Below are positions 4,832 to 9,692 of a stretch of DNA of 9,692 nt, one piece after another. The notes beneath the pieces are model-generated. The model was not told the origin of the DNA and ran no database searches. It worked only from the letters and a program-made list of their open reading frames with translations. Each line of letters begins with the position of its first letter. The stretch's first letter is position 1. The position numbers and the translations under genes were made by a program. This stretch comes from Candidatus Omnitrophota bacterium (GTDB lineage Bacteria; Omnitrophota; Omnitrophia; Omnitrophales; Aquincolibacteriaceae). The stretch covers positions 6,224-15,915 of the forward strand of contig JAHFHJ010000018.1 in assembly GCA_023246985.1 (NCBI GenBank). The letters run 5' to 3'.

Positions 4832-5758
4832 CACCTTATTTCCAGAGAACGGATCGTCGGAATTCTTGAAGTTCGGAAGAAAAGCCGTCTCTTCCGTAAG
4901 CTCCTGGGTATAAACCCTCTCAAAACCAAGCTCCTCGGCGAGGACCAAGACCTGATCATATTCCCGGGATCGGAGAGTCCGATGGAACGGCTTTTTAGCC
5001 GCCCTCCCCCGCGCCGGCTGGAACTGGCTCATGACCGAAAGTGGAATCCGGGAGCCGAACTCCTGATGCAAAAGCTTCAGAACTTTTAAACTGTTCTCAA
5101 CATGTCCCGGCAGGACCAAATGGCGTACCAAGACCCCGCGCAGGGCAGTTTGTTCGCCGGTCGTATCCCACGGCTCCAAAAATCCTTTGAGCCGCACCAT
5201 TTCACGAAGAGCTTGAAGTGCGATCTCAGGGTAGCGTTTGTCCCCCATGCACCTTTGCGCGAGATCCGGCTCCGCAAACTTAAAATCGGGAAGAAAAATA
5301 TCCATCCACGCCGCATACTCTTTCACCTGATCGGATCTCTGATATCCGGAACCGTTGAAAAGCATGGGAGCATTGACCCCTTCTTCACGCAACGCGCGAC
5401 AAAGTTCCCGGATATGCGGCCAAAAATGATCCGGGGTCACGAAATTTAGATTATGAACCCGCTTCTCAAGAAGCGCGCGGACTTCGACCAGAAGTTCGGC
5501 GGATGTGACGATGCGACCGTCATGTCCGATCGAGATCTGATGATTCTGGCAAAAAAAGCACCGGCTGGAGCAGCCGCTGAAAAAAATGGTGCCGGAACCG
5601 CGTGAGCCCGTCAACGAAGGCTCTTCGCCGAAATGGAGACCGATGAAAGAAACGCGGCAATCCGCGCTTTCCCCGCAAAAACCCGATTTCTCACGCGTCC
5701 GGTCCGCGTTACAATCGCGGGGACACAGGGCGCAATTTTTATAAGCATCAAAATTCAC
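4817..5758 (-). CDS. PflX-family radical SAM protein (COG1313-like)
   Basis: This 313-residue protein carries the radical SAM cluster motif CSSRCFFC (C63, C67, C70), preceded by the N-terminal cysteine pattern typical of PflX-like proteins: C9, C12, C16 in CALCPRDC and C28 in GFCG. Other family marks are LNFVTPDHFWP (104-114), FLPDFKF (155-161), VRHLVLPGH (211-219), SVMSQFQP (241-248) and FLPNF near the end. These proteins resemble pyruvate formate-lyase activases, but their substrates are mostly unproven, and no glycyl-radical enzyme is nearby. The start is GTG at 5758, supported by AAAGGA 8 nt upstream. The last residues RRTE and the stop lie inside a 7-mer repeat array, so the tail may have been remodelled. 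AmrS-type proteins of the AMMECR1/Memo system are related but differ in length and partners. Confidence 0.9.
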   Translation of the reverse strand: MNFDAYKNCALCPRDCNADRTREKSGFCGESADCRVSFIGLHFGEEPSLTGSRGSGTIFFSGCSSRCFFCQNHQISIGHDGRIVTSAELLVEVRALLEKRVHNLNFVTPDHFWPHIRELCRALREEGVNAPMLFNGSGYQRSDQVKEYAAWMDIFLPDFKFAEPDLAQRCMGDKRYPEIALQALREMVRLKGFLEPWDTTGEQTALRGVLVRHLVLPGHVENSLKVLKLLHQEFGSRIPLSVMSQFQPARGRAAKKPFHRTLRSREYDQVLVLAEELGFERVYTQELTEETAFLPNFKNSDDPFSGNKVRRTE

Positions 5759-5820
5759 GTCGTAAATCCTTTAAAAAATCCCCCTATCCCAGAAACATGA
5801 ACCCAACAAAATTCAAAATT

Positions 5821-5844
5821 ACAAATTCCCAAAAAACAATTTGT
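5821..5844. repeat. short AT-rich inverted repeat
   Basis: ACAAATT (5821-5827) and AATTTGT (5838-5844) form a 7-bp stem around a 10-nt A-rich loop, in the gap between nnrD and the radical SAM gene. It is one of three successive hairpins there. The role is unknown. Confidence 0.5.
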
Positions 5845-5870
5845 ATTGGGGTCATTGACGCTTGTCTGGA

Positions 5871-5890
5871 ATTGGGAGCTTAGTCCCAAT
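5871..5890. repeat. inverted repeat ATTGGGA / TCCCAAT
   Basis: ATTGGGA (5871-5877) and TCCCAAT (5884-5890) form a 7-bp stem with the 6-nt loop GCTTAG. The right arm is part of the TTAGTCCCAAT flank shared with the repeat at 3803-3891; the left arm has no counterpart there. Confidence 0.5.
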
Positions 5891-5966
5891 CCTTATCATC
5901 CCGCCGGAGGCGGGATGGGGCAACCCCAACTACCTTTATGTAAAAAAATTCAAAGTTGGGGGTAGA
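5880..5966 (-). repeat. intergenic repeat with 51-nt core, copy B (GC-rich hairpin)
   Basis: The plus-strand order matches copy A: TTAGTCCCAAT (5880-5890), six variable bases, a hairpin CATCCCGCC-GGA-GGCGGGATG (5897-5917, nine perfect pairs), then the core to 5966. Positions 5916-5966 are identical to 3841-3891 over 51 nt. The hairpin holds the same place and a similar 3-nt loop, but its stem sequence is unrelated to copy A. The right end reaches into nnrD and encodes its last four residues and stop. Confidence 0.88.
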
Positions 5967-6819
5967 TGAGTTCTTTGAAGGCTTCGGGCAAAAACCGGAG
6001 GATATCGCTCGCGGTCATGCTCACTTGTCCCATCTTTTCCGCGGCCCTATCGCCGGCAAGCCCGTGAACATGAACACCAAGGCACGCGGCCTCAAAACAT
6101 GAAAGTCCCTGGCCCCGAAGCGCCGCGATCAGCCCTGTCAGTACATCCCCCGAACCGGCGGTAGCCATGCCGGGATTTCCGGTGGCATTCACATAAACCC
6201 CACCCTCCGGCGACGCCACAACCGTATGGTGGCCTTTAAGCACGAGGACCATGCCGTGTCGGCGTGCGGTTTCCTCAGCGCGTTTTTTACGCAATGCATC
6301 CGAATCATCCAGTTTTTCGCCGAAGACGCGCGTAAATTCTCCCGGGTGTGGCGTCAAGACCGCGCGACCGCGGCAGTTCTTCAAGATCTTGAGATTCCCC
6401 TTGAGCGCATTGAGTCCGTCCGCATCGATCACCACTGGCAATTCCGTTTCCGCAATCACTTTCCGTATTAATTGCTGTGTGGTGACATGCCGGGAAAGCC
6501 CCGGGCCAATCGCGAGAACATTCTGGGAATGACAGAACCTTTTGATCTCCGGAAGCCCTTTGAGCGAGAGCGTCCCTTGGGAAGTGGAAGGAAGCGGTCG
6601 CACCATGATCTCGGAATCGCGCCTCGCGATGATAAGATAAACCGCATCCGGCACGCCAACTGTCACAAGCCCGGCTCCGGACCGTAAGGCCCCCATGCCG
6701 GCCAAATGGGCAGCTCCCGTCATGCCGCGTGATCCGGCGAGAATGAGCACGCGACCGAACGTGCCTTTGTGGGCGGTAGCGGGTCTCTGAAGCTTCTTAG
6801 CGATAGAGTGGATATTCAT
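5950..6819 (-). CDS. nnrD: ADP-dependent NAD(P)H-hydrate dehydratase
   Basis: The enzyme dehydrates damaged S-NADHX/NADPHX back to NADH/NADPH using a nucleoside diphosphate or triphosphate. This 289-residue protein is the YjeF C-terminal (ribokinase-like) domain alone, without the N-terminal epimerase. Motifs in order are GRVLILAGSRGMTGA (22-36), IGPGLS (104-109), DADGLNAL (132-139), TPHPGE (156-161), KGHHT (195-199) and the nucleotide-binding NPGMATAGSGDVLTG (215-229). D225 in GSGD is the expected catalytic Asp. Residues YPQL and the stop codon come from a repeat copy. The start codon has no ribosome site; a 7-mer repeat array ends 2 nt before it, so the normal leader seems to have been replaced. 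pdxJ lies 60 nt upstream. Function is secure. Confidence 0.97.
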   Translation of the reverse strand: MNIHSIAKKLQRPATAHKGTFGRVLILAGSRGMTGAAHLAGMGALRSGAGLVTVGVPDAVYLIIARRDSEIMVRPLPSTSQGTLSLKGLPEIKRFCHSQNVLAIGPGLSRHVTTQQLIRKVIAETELPVVIDADGLNALKGNLKILKNCRGRAVLTPHPGEFTRVFGEKLDDSDALRKKRAEETARRHGMVLVLKGHHTVVASPEGGVYVNATGNPGMATAGSGDVLTGLIAALRGQGLSCFEAACLGVHVHGLAGDRAAEKMGQVSMTASDILRFLPEAFKELIYPQL

Positions 6820-6821
6820 AT

Positions 6822-6888
6822 TTTGAGTCGTGAGCGGTAAGTTGTAAGCGATAAGTAAAAACGCCGGACTTGGGACTTATCACTTACC
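6822..6888. repeat. inverted array of degenerate 7-mers (array 2), filling the pdxJ-nnrD gap
   Basis: Five consecutive plus-strand units fit NNTRAGY: TTTGAGT, CGTGAGC, GGTAAGT, TGTAAGC, GATAAGT (6822-6856). An 11-nt spacer with an A5 run follows (6857-6867). Three inverted units in exact 7-nt register then follow: ACTTGGG, ACTTATC, ACTTACC (6868-6888). GGTAAG/CTTACC and GATAAGT/ACTTATC can pair. The array covers the last two codons and stop of pdxJ and reaches to 2 nt from the nnrD start. Confidence 0.75.
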
Positions 6889-7617
6889 GCCGGTGATGAT
6901 TCTCTTCATTTCCGACACTGCTTTAGAAAGCCCGACAAATAGGGCGCGGCTGACAATGGAGTGGCCGATATTGAATTCGAGGATCTCCGGGACCTCGAGT
7001 AGCGGAAAAATATTCTCATAGTTCAATCCATGGCCGGCATGGATCCTGAGCCCCAGGTTCGCGCCGAGCCGGGCGGCATGACGGATGCGTTCGATCTCTT
7101 CTTTCTGCTTCACGCCGCTCGCATTCGCGTAGGAGCCTGTATGGATCTCTATCGCGTAGGCGCCGAGTCGAGCCGCTTCGCGCACCTGCTCCTCGATCGG
7201 ATCGATAAAGAGACTGACCTCCACTTTCTTCGCAAAGAGAGCCCCGATTGCGGAGACGAGTTGCTTTTTTTTTGAGAAAAGATCGAGTCCTCCTTCGGTC
7301 GTAAGCTCCTGCCGTTTCTCGGGCACGAGGCACGCCTTTTCGGGCTTCACGTGGAGCGCGACTTTGAGGATCTCGGAGGAAACGGACATTTCGAGATTGA
7401 GCGGCACATAGATCTTTTCTGAGAGTTCGAAGACATCCGCGTCCTGGATATGGCGACGGTCTTCGCGCAGGTGGACTGTGATGCTGTCGGCACCGCCCTG
7501 TTCGGCTTCAAGCGCGGCCTCCAGCACCGAAGGTTCGGCCGCGCGGCGCGCTTGACGTAATGTTGCGACATGATCGATGTTGACGCCGAGTTTTTGGGAA
7601 AGGGGGCGGACAGTCAT
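6880..7617 (-). CDS. pdxJ: pyridoxine 5'-phosphate synthase
   Basis: PdxJ condenses 3-amino-2-oxopropyl phosphate with 1-deoxyxylulose 5-phosphate to form pyridoxine 5'-phosphate, the last ring-forming step of DXP-dependent vitamin B6 synthesis. The 245 residues match the family's TIM-barrel length. Motifs are GVNIDHVATLRQAR (11-24), HLREDRRHIQD (49-59), LNLEMS (73-78), ELTTEGGLD (104-112), FIDP (137-140), IEIHTG (156-161), HAGHGLNY (193-200) and EFNIGHSI (214-221). The ATG at 7617 begins 7 nt after the ybbR stop; no Shine-Dalgarno is visible, so coupling to ybbR translation is likely. The gene's stop lies inside a 7-mer repeat array. The partner PdxA and other B6 genes are not in the window. 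Confidence 0.98.
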   Translation of the reverse strand: MTVRPLSQKLGVNIDHVATLRQARRAAEPSVLEAALEAEQGGADSITVHLREDRRHIQDADVFELSEKIYVPLNLEMSVSSEILKVALHVKPEKACLVPEKRQELTTEGGLDLFSKKKQLVSAIGALFAKKVEVSLFIDPIEEQVREAARLGAYAIEIHTGSYANASGVKQKEEIERIRHAARLGANLGLRIHAGHGLNYENIFPLLEVPEILEFNIGHSIVSRALFVGLSKAVSEMKRIITGGK

Positions 7618-7624
7618 GAGGAGT

Positions 7625-8563
7625 TCAATCCGTAAGCGAACGAATCGCGGCCTTGATCTTGATCGGCTCTTTATCTTTCAAGCTTACGTTTTCGGGAAGA
7701 ATCACCTGGAGCGGCAGTTCATAGTCCCCTTTTTTCAGGTCGGCAAGATCTACATAAGCCAAAAGTTTCTCGGGAGTAAGCTTTTCAAGGTAAAGTTTGG
7801 AACCTTTAAGCACGAGTGAAACTTTGTCCGGGCTAAGATCCGCCACGCCGCTGGCCGAAGGTGCTCGCAAAATATACACGGGAACATCCTTGAATTCTTT
7901 TTCACCGAACTCCTCGCGAATAGGGATATAAACACTCACGAATGATTCGCTCATGGGCTTGACGCCCGGCGGCAGCTTCACTTCCGCCGATCGGTGAAAA
8001 GAACGAATGCGCCCGACCAGATCGATCGGTTCGGTCTTTGCGGACTTCATCTGTTCCAGCACTCCTTTGGGACCTTGCGCGAGAATGGCGTTTGGATCCA
8101 TGCGTAATTCGTCGGCGAGCAATTTATAACCGACCGCCGGTTCCCCCACGAAATCCGGCTGGATCTCGAGTTTCTGAACGATCAGTTCATCCATCTTCAA
8201 GGTCACAGCTTCGGGCGTGATCTTGATAACGCGGATCTGGAAACTCGGAAGACGGATCTCGGACGGCTCAAGACGGAAAGAATATTCTCCCGCGGTCCTG
8301 ACCTCCGGACCGATCTTATGGACGGCCTGGATGTCCTGACTCGCGAGATTCACAATAAGCGTTCGAGGCGCGGAAAGCGTGACCTGCACGGCTCTCGCGG
8401 AGATCGCAGAGACCGTCATCTTCGAGTCTGCCATCTGGACTTTGAGCGGAATGACGCGCGTCACCTCAATGTTCTCTTCACCCACGGCGTAATACCAGGT
8501 TCCGATCGCAAGCACCAACGAGATGATCTTCAAGCCCAAGTTATGAGTCAGCCATCCCTTCAT
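7625..8563 (-). CDS. cdaR: YbbR-domain protein, CdaR-type regulator of diadenylate cyclase
   Basis: This 312-residue protein has one N-terminal membrane anchor (about residues 9-28, LGLKIISLVLAIGTWYYAVG) followed by beta-rich extracytoplasmic sequence that fits about three YbbR repeats (roughly 30-125, 130-215, 225-310). YbbR proteins next to CdaA bind its membrane part and modulate c-di-AMP synthesis. Its ATG overlaps the cdaA stop in ATGA, giving a 4-nt overlap and tight coupling. AAAGGA lies 9 nt upstream of the ATG, across the palindrome ACCCCGGGGT (8564-8573). The usual third gene in Firmicutes, glmM, is absent; pdxJ follows instead. The individual repeats diverge too much to place their borders exactly by eye. 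Confidence 0.9.
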   Translation of the reverse strand: MKGWLTHNLGLKIISLVLAIGTWYYAVGEENIEVTRVIPLKVQMADSKMTVSAISARAVQVTLSAPRTLIVNLASQDIQAVHKIGPEVRTAGEYSFRLEPSEIRLPSFQIRVIKITPEAVTLKMDELIVQKLEIQPDFVGEPAVGYKLLADELRMDPNAILAQGPKGVLEQMKSAKTEPIDLVGRIRSFHRSAEVKLPPGVKPMSESFVSVYIPIREEFGEKEFKDVPVYILRAPSASGVADLSPDKVSLVLKGSKLYLEKLTPEKLLAYVDLADLKKGDYELPLQVILPENVSLKDKEPIKIKAAIRSLTD

Positions 8564-9381
8564 ACCCCGGGGTCCTTTCCGTGAAATTGGAAAAGCTTTT
8601 TGTTCTTGTCGATGAAATCCTTGAAAACATTTTTGTTCTCGACCGGTTTAAAAAGCCCTTCGAGAATCCGTTTTAGGTCCTCAAGATCGAGCGCCTTGGT
8701 CAGTTTCCCGAAAACCGAGACCGAGATATTGCCTGTTTCCTCCGATACCACGATGCAAACCGCGTCATTTTCTTCCGTAAGACCGATCGCGGCCCGGTGG
8801 CGCGTTCCCACCGAAGGTAGGAGATCCGTCATTTGCGTGAGCGGAAAAAGCGAGCCGCAGGAAGCGATCCGATCGCCGGTGATGATCACGGCGCCGTCAT
8901 GAGTCGGCGTATGCGGATCAAAAAGGCTGAGTAAGAGTTCGGCGCTCACTTTCGCGTCGATCATCATGCCGCTTTCGATATAGTTTTTCATCCCCACATC
9001 GCGTTCAAGCGCGATAAGAGCGCCGGTTCTGTGACGCGCCATCTGGTCGCAGGCACGGACCACTTCTTCGATCGTCCCGCCTTTGCTCAAAAAACCGGTC
9101 GAGAGCGTGGTCCCCATACGCGCCAGCACGCGGCGCATTTCCGGCTGGAAGATGATGAGGAAGGCCACGACGCCGACCGCGAACACCTTGGAAAGCACCC
9201 AGATAATACTGTTAAGCGCGAAGAACTTTGCGGCAAGAAAGATCACGACGAGAATGATCAGCCCCAGGAGCACTTGCATGGCGCGCGTCCCCTGGAAGAA
9301 ACGGATCACGAAATAAATCAGTACCCAGATAAAGAGGATCTCGACCACCGGCCGCCAGAACGAGATCAGGAGTTCGAACAT
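8560..9381 (-). CDS. cdaA: membrane diadenylate cyclase CdaA (c-di-AMP synthase)
   Basis: The enzyme joins two ATP into cyclic di-AMP, a second messenger for osmolyte, potassium and cell-wall control. The 273 residues show three N-terminal membrane helices (about 12-29, 35-52 and 58-78), then FQPEMRRVLARMG (78-90) leading into the DAC domain. The catalytic signatures are intact: HDGAVII (161-167) with DGA at 162-164, GTRHRAAIG (192-200) with RHR at 194-196, and VSEETGNIS (212-220). The length matches CdaA and lacks the DNA-binding part of DisA. Its ATG is one base past the DUF2905 stop (TAAAATG), so the two are translated together. No c-di-AMP phosphodiesterase (GdpP, PgpH) is in the window. 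Confidence 0.97.
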   Translation of the reverse strand: MFELLISFWRPVVEILFIWVLIYFVIRFFQGTRAMQVLLGLIILVVIFLAAKFFALNSIIWVLSKVFAVGVVAFLIIFQPEMRRVLARMGTTLSTGFLSKGGTIEEVVRACDQMARHRTGALIALERDVGMKNYIESGMMIDAKVSAELLLSLFDPHTPTHDGAVIITGDRIASCGSLFPLTQMTDLLPSVGTRHRAAIGLTEENDAVCIVVSEETGNISVSVFGKLTKALDLEDLKRILEGLFKPVENKNVFKDFIDKNKKLFQFHGKDPGV

Positions 9382-9382
9382 T

Positions 9383-9598
9383 TTATTTTTTTCCGAAAAG
9401 CGTGAAGGCGAGCGTGAGGATAAGACTTAAGAGAACGCACGTGGTGACAGGAAAATAGAACGTAAAACTCCCGCGCCGCAGGAAAATATCCCCCGGGAGT
9501 TTTCCAAGGCCGGGAACCTTGCCGAAAACGGCCGAAAAGACCCCCATTCCCACCAGGATCAGGCCGAAGAAGATCAGAGTTTTTGCAAAGTCGCTCAT
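9383..9598 (-). CDS. DUF2905-family small membrane protein
   Basis: This 71-residue protein has two predicted membrane helices (about 5-25 and 46-67) around the family's conserved middle, LGKLPGDIFLRRGSFTFYFP (31-50). The function of DUF2905 is unknown. The ATG at 9598 has AGAGG 7 nt upstream. It stops one base before cdaA begins, so it is the first complete gene of the c-di-AMP operon here. Elsewhere I recall it near ruvB; the operon position is therefore a clue to possible envelope or signalling links but not evidence of one. Confidence 0.9.
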   Translation of the reverse strand: MSDFAKTLIFFGLILVGMGVFSAVFGKVPGLGKLPGDIFLRRGSFTFYFPVTTCVLLSLILTLAFTLFGKK

Positions 9599-9643
9599 GG
9601 CATTTCCTCTTTTAATCCAAGGAGACCCTTTGCTTTGGACTTT

Positions 9644-9692
9644 CTACCGGAAGTCAAGCTTCAGGATGAACTCTCGGAAAAATTCACCACGA
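9644..9692 (-). CDS. possible C-terminal end of an upstream gene, cut by the window edge
   Basis: One minus-strand frame is open from the edge to a TAG at 9646-9644 and encodes RGEFFREFILKLDFR. It ends 45 nt before the DUF2905 start, a normal operon spacing. Another frame is also open for nine codons, so the frame choice is uncertain. Too little is present to identify a family. Confidence 0.3.
   Translation of the reverse strand, partial: RGEFFREFILKLDFR

Noticed and set aside
4817..5758. AmrS of the AMMECR1/Memo/radical SAM system
   Set aside because: Neither an AMMECR1 nor a Memo gene is adjacent, and the N-terminal cysteine pattern and C-terminal motifs fit the PflX-like group better.
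9031..9405. Plus-strand open frame opposite cdaA
   Set aside because: It is a shadow of the cdaA coding sequence; its very acidic, His-rich content mirrors the complement of hydrophobic codons.

Overview
All 13 convincing complete genes lie on the minus strand, so the window reads right to left in transcription order. Coding density is high. The genes are bacterial housekeeping and small accessory functions with ordinary bacterial starts (mostly ATG, one GTG) and standard stops. The set (membrane diadenylate cyclase with YbbR partner, DXP-independent-looking small PdxJ, EF-P, PflX-type radical SAM protein, DUF2905, DUF6941) together with many intergenic palindromes suggests a Gram-negative, probably anaerobic or facultative, uncultivated lineage. 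The cdaA-ybbR-pdxJ order makes me think of Omnitrophota or a relative, but that is an impression from gene order and not a demonstrated assignment.

Right block (9692 to 6880, transcribed first): the tail of an unidentified gene at the edge, then a tightly packed operon of DUF2905 membrane protein, cdaA (c-di-AMP synthase), a YbbR/CdaR regulator overlapping cdaA by 4 nt, and pdxJ (vitamin B6 ring synthesis). nnrD (repair of hydrated NAD(P)H) follows after a 60-nt gap filled by a repeat array.

Middle block (6880 to 3312): nnrD, a PflX-family radical SAM protein, a Cas4/RecB-like PD-(D/E)XK nuclease and a small cupin. They are separated by 60-250 nt gaps. These gaps are the unusual part of the window: they hold palindromic repeats of at least three kinds. 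Two are inverted arrays of degenerate 7-mers (4763-4831 and 6822-6888). Two are copies of an ~88-nt element with an identical 51-nt core and a swapped hairpin (3803-3891 and 5880-5966). Two are copies of a 33-nt stem-loop (1669-1701 and 3888-3920) that differ only by transitions and keep their pairing. Several of these run into the 3' ends of genes and supply the stop codon.

Left block (3311 to 1): DUF6941 protein and a DJ-1/PfpI protein (10 nt apart), a CYTH-domain protein (6 nt further on), then efp, a secreted PEBP/YbhB-like protein and a single-domain response regulator. A possible gene start runs off the left edge.

No tRNA, rRNA, CRISPR array, transposase or integrase was seen. No gap without a gene exceeds 300 nt. 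No complete new enzymatic system is evident; the repeat families are the most promising material for follow-up.
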